Shown here one piece after another: positions 1 to 7,061 of a stretch of 7,658 nucleotides of DNA (positions are counted from its first letter, which is position 1; the number at the start of each line of letters is the position of its first letter). A program made the translations under genes and the position numbers. Source of the stretch: Rhodoferax sp. (lineage in GTDB: Bacteria > Pseudomonadota > Gammaproteobacteria > Burkholderiales > Burkholderiaceae_C). The notes beneath the pieces are model-generated. The model was not told the DNA's origin. It saw only the letters and a program-made list of their open reading frames with translations, and searched no databases. Where the stretch lies: the NCBI GenBank assembly GCA_028292305.1, contig JAQGMQ010000065.1, positions 1-7,658 of the forward strand, written 5' to 3'.

Positions 1-196
1 GGGAGCAATACAGACGGTAGCCAGCACTGTGAGGCGTCCGGAGTTCGGTACCACAACCCACCCATCCCCTTTAAATGCGCCGAGGAGCGGAGGGTTTGTC
101 GGATCAGGGCTGGCGTTGTTTGAGCGCAGCGCGTTCAGCCAGACCCCACTCCAACCGCACGGCCGATAAGAGCTTCCATAATTTCACCGCAAACAA
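1..196. other. Downstream flank with no recognised gene
   Basis: I see no convincing coding region, RNA gene or mobile-element end here. Short open frames exist on both strands but none has a ribosome binding site or a product I recognise. One imperfect hairpin can form on the plus strand: ctggc (110-114) with gccag (138-142), enclosing tgagcgc (121-127) and gcgttca (131-137) around the triloop agc. It is not followed by a T run in either direction. The segment around 170-200 looks less GC-rich than the kinase gene, as expected for an intergenic region. Confidence 0.5.
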
Positions 197-211
197 CGGA
201 CGACCGGTCCG
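189..211 (-). terminator. Weak candidate terminator hairpin after the kinase gene
   Basis: Five bases past the kinase stop codon the transcript can form a 5-bp GC-rich stem, CGGAC pairing with GTCCG around the loop CGGTC (197-211). It is followed on the coding strand by the T-containing stretch TTGTTTG. The stem is short and the T tract is interrupted, so this is a poor intrinsic terminator. Its main support is its position directly after the last gene of the presumed operon. Confidence 0.22.
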
Positions 212-215
212 CCGC

Positions 216-3200
216 TCAAACCTCAACCCCCTGCACCGCATACCGTCGCACCAGACTCAACAACTCCTCCTCCGGATACGGCTTCCCAAGGTAGTGATTC
301 ACCCCAAGGCTCCGCGCATGTTCCCGGTGCTTCTCCGCCGTCCGCGACGAAATCATCACGATCGGCAGATCCTTCGTCTCTGCATCACCGCGGATGTTGC
401 GGGCCAGATCGAAGCCGTCCATGCGCGGCATTTCGATGTCGGACAGCACCAGGGCCGGCCGCTCTTCGCGCAATCGCTCCAAGGCCTGCAGGCCATCGGC
501 CGCCAGACTCACCCGGTAACCCTCGCGCTTGAGCAGGCGTTGCGTGACGCGGCGCACGGTGATCGAATCGTCGACTACCAGCACCAAGGGCACCTCCTGC
601 GCCGCAGGCTGCACCGCGGTGTTGCCGGCATTGGCGCCAGCGGCATGCGCAGCCTGCCAAGCGCGGGCCTGGTCGCCGTACACCGTGCCCAAAGCCACGG
701 GGTTGTAGATCAGCACCACCGCGCCCGAGGCCAGCACCGACATGCCCGACAGGCCTGGCAACCGCGAGAGTTGCGGCCCGAGATTCTTGACCACGACCTC
801 CTGGTTGCCCAGCACTTCGTCGACATGCAGCGCCAGCCGCTGCGCCGCGCTGCGAAACACCACCACCGGGCTGTGTTTGCCCCCGGGCTCGGTGCTGCGC
901 GGTGACGACTGCAGCAACACGCCAGCCCAGAAGAAAGGCACCTCTTCGCCGCCGAAATCCAGCGTCTGCCGCTGGTAGGCCGCATCGAGGTCGGCCGCCG
1001 GTGTGCGGCGCACGATCTCGATCAGGTTGGCGGGCACGCCGATCGACAGCGTGCCGGCCCGCAGCATCACCACCTGCGTGACCGCGGTGGTCAGCGGCAG
1101 CACCATCTTGAACTGCGTGCCCAGCCCGGCTTGCGTGGCGGTCTCGATGCGGCCGCCGAGGGCCTGCACTTCGGCGCGCACCACGTCCATGCCGATGCCC
1201 CGGCCCGAGATTTCAGAGATCTGGTCGGCGGTGGAAAAGCCCGGCGTGAAGATCAGGTCGGCGGTCTCGCTGGCGTCCAGCGTCTGATCGGGCGCGACCA
1301 AACCCTGCTCGCGCGCCTTGGCGCCGATGCGGTCCAGGTCCAGCCCGCGGCCGTCGTCGGCGAAGGTCACCGAGATGTCGTTGCCCTCGTGGTGCAGCCC
1401 GATGCGGATGGTGCCTGCCGCCGGCTTGCCCGCGGCCGCGCGTGCGTCCGGCAACTCGATGCCGTGGGCGATGGCGTTGCGCAGCAGGTGTTCGAACGCG
1501 GGCGACATGCGGTCCAGCACACCGCGGTCCATCTCGATGGAGCCGCCAGTGATGTCGAGCTTGACCTGTTTGCCGGTGTCCTTCGAAGCCTGCCGCACCA
1601 CCCCATAAAGCCGCTCGGCGATGCCTTCGAACTCGACCATGCGCGTGCGCAGCAGGTCGCGTTGCAGTTCACGTGCCTGGCGCGCTTGGGCCACCAAATC
1701 GTCTTCCGTGCCTTCCACCGTGCGCTGCAGGTTGCGCTGCACGGTGGCCACGTCGTTCACCGACTCGGCCATCATGCGGGTCAGTTCCTGCACGCGGGTG
1801 AAGCGGTCGAACTCGAGCGGGTCGAAGCCTTGCGCCGAATCCTTCACCAGCGCGAGGCGCGACTGCATCTGCGATTCGGCCTGCACCTCGATTTCGCGCA
1901 ACTGCTGGCGCAGGCGCTCGAGGTTGCCGGTCAGGTCGCCCAGAGAACTGCGCAGCTGGTTGAGCCGCGCCTCCAGACGTGTGCGGGTGATGATGACTTC
2001 GCCCGCCTGGTTCACCAGCCGGTCCAGCAGCTGGGAACGCACCCGCACAGACTGGTTGGCCATCTGGCGCGGCGGCACGAGGCGGCTGCCGGGTATATCG
2101 CCGGCGCGGCGGGCCACCGGTTGCGGCAGCGGTGCCACCGGCTCGACCGCAGGGGTCGAAAGCACGTCGGTTTCGGTGGCGACGCCCAAGTCAATCTCGT
2201 CATTCAGCGGCAACACGACAGCGCCCGGAGCGCCGGGCAGATGGATCGCGCGCAGCACGTCCAGATCAGCCTGCAACACGTCGAAATGTGACAGCAGCGG
2301 CTCAATTTCCGCGGCCTGCGGCGCGTCGGAGCCGAGCCGTTCGATGGCGGTTTCAAGCCGGTGCGCAAGTTCGCCCAGCCGCAACGCGCCGGCCAGGCGC
2401 GCACTGCCCTTGAGGGTGTGCAGCGCCCGCAGCACTTCGTTGCGTGCACCGGTGTTCTCTGGCCGGGCCCGCCACTGGCGCAGCGCCCCGCCGAGTTGCG
2501 GCAACAGCTCGGAGGCTTCTTCTTCGAAGATCGGAAACAGATCGGCGTCGATGACGTCGATCACATCCAGGTCGTCGTCGAAGTCGGTGCCGGACGCAAC
2601 GGCGCGGGCCATGGCCTCGTCGATGAGCCGGTCCATCGCGTCGCTGCCCTCGGCTTCGGGCGCGGGTGTGGCCGAAGCGGCGACCGCGTCCGCCGCCGCG
2701 GCCGGCTCGCCCGTGCTGAAGAACGCCAGCGCCGGATCGACGTCTGCGTCGTCCTTGGCCGTGTGTTCCGGCTCGGCGGCCATCTCGACCGCATTGGGAA
2801 TCTCCTCCGCCGCGCTCACCGAGTGCGGTGCGGAAAGCAGGTCGCGCAGCGCCCGCAGCACGGCCGGACTCGGGTCTTTCAGGAAGCCGGCGGCGAACTG
2901 GTGCAGCAAACGGCGAATGTCTTCCGCCGCGTCGGTGAACACCCGTGCATGGTGCGGCGTGCCCACCGCCTCCATCTGCACATGCGACAACGCATCTTCG
3001 AGCGCGCGCGCCATTTGCGACAAGGCCTGGAAGCCCACCGTGGCCGAACTGCCGGCCAGCGAATGGGCCAGCGCCACCGTCGAATCGGGCAGCGGCTCGT
3101 GCAGCTCCAGCGCCCATTCGTTGAGCTCGGTCAACAGCCGCCGCGACCATTCGTCGGCCTCGTTCAGGTAGACGTTGTAGAGCGGAATGCCGATGCGCAG

Positions 3201-6200
3201 CGAACCGATGGCCTTGACCGCGTCGTTGTCGGGCTCCGGCTCGGTGATGGGCGGCGGGGTTGGCGTCGGCTCCTCGATGGGTGGGGCCGGCGGCTCGGGT
3301 TCGGACTCGGGCTCAGGGGCGGGCGCAGGCGGTGTTTCGGGCACCGGCATGGGCACGGGAACGGAGGAGTCGACGGTCTCGGCTTCGGGCGGGCTGGCCG
3401 CGTCGAATGCCTGTTGGTCGGCAAAAGCCAGCGGCTCGGGCTCGACCAATTCAGCCGATGCCGTTGCCGATGCGGCTTCGCCAGTTGCCGCCTCGACTTC
3501 GGCATCGCTGGCTTCGTCGAACGCCTGCTGTTCGGCAAAGGCCAGAGGTTCCGGCTCGACCGGATCGGCGGGCACCACTGCGGTGGCGGCTTCTTCTGCG
3601 TCTTCCGCTTCTGGTGGTGCTTCTGATTCAACTTCAGCCTGACCAGCTTCGTCAAAGGCCCGTTGCTCAGCGAATGTCAGCGGCTCCGGCTCAACCAACG
3701 CATCAGGTGCGGACGCCGTTGCGACCTCGTCCACGACGCCATCGACATCATCAGCGCCCTCTTCGACTTCGGCTTTGCCGGCTTCGTCGAAAGCGAGTTG
3801 TTCGGCAAAAGGCAGTGCTTCCGGCTCGACCAAGTCAGCGGATGCCGACACCGTTGCCGTTTCTCCCGGCTCTTCCTCGGCTTCGGCCGCCCCGGCTTCG
3901 TCGAAAGCCCGCTGTTCGGCAAAAGCGACTGGCGCCGGCTCGATCAGCGCGGGCGCTTCGGCCACCAGCGGTTCAACCCACTCGGCGGGCGGCAATTCGT
4001 CGGCCACCTGGATATCGAAGTCGAAGTCATCAACGGGCGACACCATCGCCAATTCGTCGGCGATCTCTGCCGTGTCGGCCGCGTCGAACGCAGTCTGCTC
4101 GGCGAACGCTACAGGCGGCAGGTCGAGGAAGTCGGCAGGCGGCAGCGCGGGCGCGGCGTCGGACCCGTCCTCCATCGCCAGATCGCCAAAATCGAAGTCG
4201 AGGGCCGCATCGGACGCTGCAGGCGCGTGTGCCGCGTCCGCCTCCGCCTCCGCAGATACGGGCAGTTCCAGCACCGTCTCCTCGAAGTCTGGCGCGTCGA
4301 CGGTTTGCTGCACGTCATCGGCCGGCACGTCCGCCGCCGGCAGGACCTCCGGCGCCTCCGCCAAGCCCATGGCCGACAGGGACAAAGGCACGGTGCGGCG
4401 GTCGAGCCGCAGCGCATCGGCAGCCACCCGGAATGGCTGGGCGCGCCAGCTTCCGGCAGCGCCCACGGCGATGTCTTCGACCCACAGGCTCAAACCGCGC
4501 AGCGCGTCGTCCGCAAGCTGAAGCACGGCCGGATTCTCCGGCGCCTGCTCGGCGAGCCAGCTGTTGAGCAATTGCTCCATGGCCCAGCCGGCCTCGCCGA
4601 ACTCGTTGAAGCCGACCATGCGCGCGCTGCCCTTGAGCGTGTGGAACGTACGGCGCAGGCTGGTCTGTGCGCCGACGGCTGTGGGCTGGCCACGCAGCGC
4701 GTGCACGGCGGCCAGGCCGGTCTGTACCACCTCGCGGGCTTCGTCGAGAAAGATCTCGCGCAGTTCTTCGTCGTCTTCGTTGCCTTCTTCGTCTGCGGAA
4801 GGCGCCAAGGCGGCTGGCGCGGCCACCGGTACGAGCGTCGGGGTGATCCGGCCCAGCGTTGCGTCGTCGGTGGTGAGCGTGATCTCCGGCGGCGCCTCGG
4901 GCGCGTGGGTGTCCGCCGCGAAAGTGGGCCCTGGGGGCGCTGCTTCGGCGAGCAGAGGCAGCGGCTCGGAGGGCATTTCACCCTGCCATGGCACTTCGGC
5001 GGTGGCTTCGTTGGTCGTGGCGTTTTCTTCGAGCGCCGGAAACCCGGTGTCTTCGGCCGGGCGCGCCGGCGCGGCGTTCACGGTCTCCGGCACATCGGCG
5101 GAGATGGCTTCTGGCCAGGTCGGCAGCGGTTGACTTCCCGGCGCGTCCAGGTAGGCGCCGGGCAGGCCGGTTGCCATGGCGGGCGCGGCCACTTCGGCAT
5201 CAGGTGCAACAGTTTCCGCCTCGGCTTCCTCGACATGGTGCGACGCCGTGCGGCCCATCACCAGCTTGAATTCGCCGGCCTCTTCGTCGTACAAAAACAG
5301 CTTCTTGGCCAGCTGGGGCTGGTAGGCCAGCATGTCGATGAGAAAGCCCAGCGCGCCCAGGCTGTTGCCGAGCTTGTCGAAACTGGCGTTGCGCGCGGGC
5401 ACGTCGGTCAGGTCATCGGTGAGGTAGCGGTCGACGGTTTCGCGCATGCGCATCACCGCATGCGAAGCCTGGTCGAGCCCGAGCACCGACATCACACCGC
5501 GCATCTGCGACAGCTGGTTGGCCACCTTGGCCAGCGGCACCTTTTCGCGCGGGGTGCGGAAGAACTGGTCGAGTGTCTGCTCCACTTCGCCGAGCGAACT
5601 GCGCAGTTCGTCGACCACGCTGCCCATGGTCTGGCGGTCGCTCACGCGGTGGTACAGCTCTTCCATCCACGGGTCGAGCGGCTCGGGCTGGCCACCGCGC
5701 ATGACACGCTGCAGCCGGCCGGCCAGCAGTTGGGCGCGCTCGGCCATGTGCACGTTGGCCTGGTCCAGCTCTTCGTAGGCGGCTTCGAGGTAGAGCACCG
5801 AGGTGGCGACTTCCATGCCCAGCGCGGCAGGCGGTGCGGCGTTGGAACGCACGGTGACTTCCACCGCTTGCGTCAGCGCCTGGGCCAGCACCGCGCTTTC
5901 GGGGTGGAGCTTGGTCAGCGATTCGCCAACCATGCCGAACTGGTCGTGCGCGGTCTTGAAGCGGTGGGTGTCGCCGCCGGCCAGCGCCGACCAGGTCTCG
6001 GTAGCGGCCGCGAGACGCTTGCGCGCCTGCGCCAGCAAGGCCGGGTCGAAGCGGCCGAAACGGCGCACTTCGTAATCGACCGGGATGTGCCGTTCCAGGT
6101 GGTGGGCCTGGCGCACGGCGGTCAGGGTGGGCGCGTCGGCGGGCTGCCCGGGCACGGCTTGCGCGCAAAAGAACAACATGTCCTGCACCAGCCGCGGCGC

Positions 6201-7013
6201 GATGGTGGCATCACCCTTGGCCAGCGACGCGTATTGCGTCAGCACGCGGGAGGCGATGCGTTTGGCGTACAGATCGGCAGCGAACAGGCCCTGGCCGAGT
6301 GCTTCGAAATAAGCGGCAGACAAGGTCCAGAAAGCACGCGCCGGCGGTGCCGTCTGGCCAGCGGCCAGGCCCAGACTGATGCCGCCGAGTTCTTGCGCCG
6401 CCACCGGGTCACCGGTCTTGACGACCTTCAGCACGGCCTGGTCGAGCCGGGCACGCACGGGCGGGCCGTAGTCGAGCGGCGGCACGGGCACCAGGCCGCC
6501 GATGGCACCGGCATGTGACTCCATCGGCCACAGATCGGCCGGGTGCACCGCAGCGCCACCGGCCAGACTCTGCACGTCACGGTACTGCGGAAACAGGCCG
6601 ACCGGCGATGCAGGCTTGCCTGCCAGTACACCTTCAAGGTAATCGATCAACGCGAAGCTGGCACGTTCCACCTTGCCGGTGGCCTCGTCGGTGCAGATCT
6701 CGGGCTTGTCGACGAACTTCTGCGCCGCCTGCTCCATCGCGCGCAGCATGAGCGCGGGCTGGGCCAGACCGACCATCTCGATCGCGCCGAGCGCCATGTG
6801 CAGTTGCTGGCGCGCCATGCGCAGATGGGCCGTGTCCGGCGGCGCGAAGCCGGCCTCATGGGCCGCGTCGACTTCGCGGGTGTAGCGGCGCAGCGCCTTG
6901 ACCGACGCGTCGAGCGTCTTGCGGAGCTCGTCCAGCACCCAGGCCAGCGGCCCCAGGTCCTGATCGGGCAGATCGGCGGCCGTGGATGCGGAAGCTTGCA
7001 GAAAGGCGTTCAT
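216..7013 (-). CDS. pilL: PilL/ChpA-type hybrid chemosensory histidine kinase (multi-Hpt, CheA core, CheW-like, receiver)
   Basis: Cytoplasmic kinase predicted to take signals from the PilJ-like receptor and phosphorylate regulators of type IV pili; this role is inferred from the family. Residues count from the ATG at 7013. Residues 19-135 and about 440-532 are Hpt-like but degenerate (H72 and S502 sit at the phosphosite). Canonical Hpt: H791 in HTLKGSA and H1532 in HTLKGSA. Hpt with altered motif: H1317 in HSLAGSS. Dimerisation and coiled-coil region: about 1650-1800. ATPase: N box HLLRNAIAHG near 1842-1851, G1 DDGRGL from 1886, F box IFTPGFS from 1921, G2 GRGIGM from 1937. CheW-like domain: about 1977-2112. 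Receiver: about 2141-2257, with D2148/D2149, phospho-acceptor D2192, S2222 and K2244. Linkers at about 590-745 and 850-1270 are Ala/Pro/Glu-rich. P. aeruginosa ChpA is about 2470 residues with more Hpt domains. An in-frame TTG at 7022 is an alternative start; neither start has a clear ribosome binding site. The family assignment is firm; the symbol (also called chpA) is by homology. Confidence 0.95.
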   Translation of the reverse strand: MNAFLQASASTAADLPDQDLGPLAWVLDELRKTLDASVKALRRYTREVDAAHEAGFAPPDTAHLRMARQQLHMALGAIEMVGLAQPALMLRAMEQAAQKFVDKPEICTDEATGKVERASFALIDYLEGVLAGKPASPVGLFPQYRDVQSLAGGAAVHPADLWPMESHAGAIGGLVPVPPLDYGPPVRARLDQAVLKVVKTGDPVAAQELGGISLGLAAGQTAPPARAFWTLSAAYFEALGQGLFAADLYAKRIASRVLTQYASLAKGDATIAPRLVQDMLFFCAQAVPGQPADAPTLTAVRQAHHLERHIPVDYEVRRFGRFDPALLAQARKRLAAATETWSALAGGDTHRFKTAHDQFGMVGESLTKLHPESAVLAQALTQAVEVTVRSNAAPPAALGMEVATSVLYLEAAYEELDQANVHMAERAQLLAGRLQRVMRGGQPEPLDPWMEELYHRVSDRQTMGSVVDELRSSLGEVEQTLDQFFRTPREKVPLAKVANQLSQMRGVMSVLGLDQASHAVMRMRETVDRYLTDDLTDVPARNASFDKLGNSLGALGFLIDMLAYQPQLAKKLFLYDEEAGEFKLVMGRTASHHVEEAEAETVAPDAEVAAPAMATGLPGAYLDAPGSQPLPTWPEAISADVPETVNAAPARPAEDTGFPALEENATTNEATAEVPWQGEMPSEPLPLLAEAAPPGPTFAADTHAPEAPPEITLTTDDATLGRITPTLVPVAAPAALAPSADEEGNEDDEELREIFLDEAREVVQTGLAAVHALRGQPTAVGAQTSLRRTFHTLKGSARMVGFNEFGEAGWAMEQLLNSWLAEQAPENPAVLQLADDALRGLSLWVEDIAVGAAGSWRAQPFRVAADALRLDRRTVPLSLSAMGLAEAPEVLPAADVPADDVQQTVDAPDFEETVLELPVSAEAEADAAHAPAASDAALDFDFGDLAMEDGSDAAPALPPADFLDLPPVAFAEQTAFDAADTAEIADELAMVSPVDDFDFDIQVADELPPAEWVEPLVAEAPALIEPAPVAFAEQRAFDEAGAAEAEEEPGETATVSASADLVEPEALPFAEQLAFDEAGKAEVEEGADDVDGVVDEVATASAPDALVEPEPLTFAEQRAFDEAGQAEVESEAPPEAEDAEEAATAVVPADPVEPEPLAFAEQQAFDEASDAEVEAATGEAASATASAELVEPEPLAFADQQAFDAASPPEAETVDSSVPVPMPVPETPPAPAPEPESEPEPPAPPIEEPTPTPPPITEPEPDNDAVKAIGSLRIGIPLYNVYLNEADEWSRRLLTELNEWALELHEPLPDSTVALAHSLAGSSATVGFQALSQMARALEDALSHVQMEAVGTPHHARVFTDAAEDIRRLLHQFAAGFLKDPSPAVLRALRDLLSAPHSVSAAEEIPNAVEMAAEPEHTAKDDADVDPALAFFSTGEPAAAADAVAASATPAPEAEGSDAMDRLIDEAMARAVASGTDFDDDLDVIDVIDADLFPIFEEEASELLPQLGGALRQWRARPENTGARNEVLRALHTLKGSARLAGALRLGELAHRLETAIERLGSDAPQAAEIEPLLSHFDVLQADLDVLRAIHLPGAPGAVVLPLNDEIDLGVATETDVLSTPAVEPVAPLPQPVARRAGDIPGSRLVPPRQMANQSVRVRSQLLDRLVNQAGEVIITRTRLEARLNQLRSSLGDLTGNLERLRQQLREIEVQAESQMQSRLALVKDSAQGFDPLEFDRFTRVQELTRMMAESVNDVATVQRNLQRTVEGTEDDLVAQARQARELQRDLLRTRMVEFEGIAERLYGVVRQASKDTGKQVKLDITGGSIEMDRGVLDRMSPAFEHLLRNAIAHGIELPDARAAAGKPAAGTIRIGLHHEGNDISVTFADDGRGLDLDRIGAKAREQGLVAPDQTLDASETADLIFTPGFSTADQISEISGRGIGMDVVRAEVQALGGRIETATQAGLGTQFKMVLPLTTAVTQVVMLRAGTLSIGVPANLIEIVRRTPAADLDAAYQRQTLDFGGEEVPFFWAGVLLQSSPRSTEPGGKHSPVVVFRSAAQRLALHVDEVLGNQEVVVKNLGPQLSRLPGLSGMSVLASGAVVLIYNPVALGTVYGDQARAWQAAHAAGANAGNTAVQPAAQEVPLVLVVDDSITVRRVTQRLLKREGYRVSLAADGLQALERLREERPALVLSDIEMPRMDGFDLARNIRGDAETKDLPIVMISSRTAEKHREHARSLGVNHYLGKPYPEEELLSLVRRYAVQGVEV
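3228..3365 (-). other. Proline-rich linker segment of the kinase (residues about 1217-1262)
   Basis: Directly after the FAEQ array the protein becomes a run of Pro alternating with Val, Ala, Glu and Thr (for example VPVPMPVPETPP, then EPESEPEPPAPP and EPTPTPPP) up to the second Hpt domain. Such a stretch is expected to be extended and disordered. It probably separates the motif array from the downstream phosphotransfer domain. No binding motif is recognised in it. Confidence 0.75.
3393..4112 (-). repeat. Six-copy FAEQxAFDEA motif array within the kinase linker
   Basis: Between the first canonical Hpt domain (H791) and the second (H1317) the protein repeats a unit with consensus LVEPEPLxFAEQxAFDEA followed by xxAEVE and an acidic, Ala-rich spacer. 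The first Phe of each copy is at residues 970, 1031, 1069, 1114, 1159 and 1197 (ATG numbering). The spacings are 61, 38, 45, 45 and 38 residues, i.e. 114 or 135 bp for the last four. Copies 2 to 5 keep FAEQ and FDEA unchanged. Copy 1 has FAEQTAFDAA and copy 6 has FADQQAFDAA, so the two outer copies are the most diverged. The DNA is also repeated: the antisense of the AFDEA codons reads close to gcttcgtcgaa in several copies, which suggests growth by tandem duplication. The role is unknown; a spacer or a docking motif is possible. Confidence 0.9.
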
Positions 7014-7061
7014 GGACGGCAATGCGTTGGCGGTGCGGACAGAAAATGAAGGCTGTGGCCG
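7014..7061 (-). other. pilJ-pilL junction without a visible Shine-Dalgarno sequence
   Basis: These 48 bp separate the TGA of the receptor from the ATG of the kinase. On the coding strand there is no GGAG, GAGG or AGGA core before either the ATG at 7013 or the in-frame TTG at 7022. The ATG was chosen because it is the stronger codon and gives MNAFLQ before the conserved N-terminal helix. The receptor stop is in the same reading frame as the kinase and no other stop lies between them. No promoter or terminator is seen, so co-transcription with translational coupling is the likely arrangement. Confidence 0.6.

Noticed and set aside
1..123. Open frame entering from the left edge on the plus strand and ending at TGA 121-123
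   Set aside because: Forty codons with no recognisable protein sequence, and a second plus frame is open over the same stretch, so openness here carries little weight.
104..241. Minus-strand 45-codon open frame overlapping the end of the kinase gene by 26 bp
   Set aside because: The ATG lies within the kinase coding sequence in another frame, has no clear ribosome binding site, and the product is not recognised. It could be a small downstream gene, but nothing beyond its being open supports it.
75..905. Plus-strand open frame of 276 codons starting in the left flank
   Set aside because: Most of it is antisense to the receiver and CheW-like domains. There is no ribosome binding site before the ATG at 75, and the product is His/Arg-rich with no domain.
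1621..3171. Plus-strand open frames opposite the Hpt and kinase-core region (also 1131-2291 and 2361-3626)
   Set aside because: They overlap one another in different frames, have Ser/Arg-rich low-complexity products, and sit opposite conserved kinase motifs. They are shadows of the real gene.
5900..5990. A possible further Hpt-like motif around AHDQFGMVGESL in the kinase N-terminal region
   Set aside because: The spacing of Gly and hydrophobic residues does not match the other Hpt copies when anchored on the His, so I do not call it a phosphotransfer site.
3663..6518. A 951-codon open frame on the plus strand, antisense to the kinase gene
   Set aside because: It lies wholly inside a gene with clear conserved domains. 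Its product is rich in Arg, Gly and His with no recognisable domain. Long antisense frames are expected in GC-rich genes with strong third-position bias.
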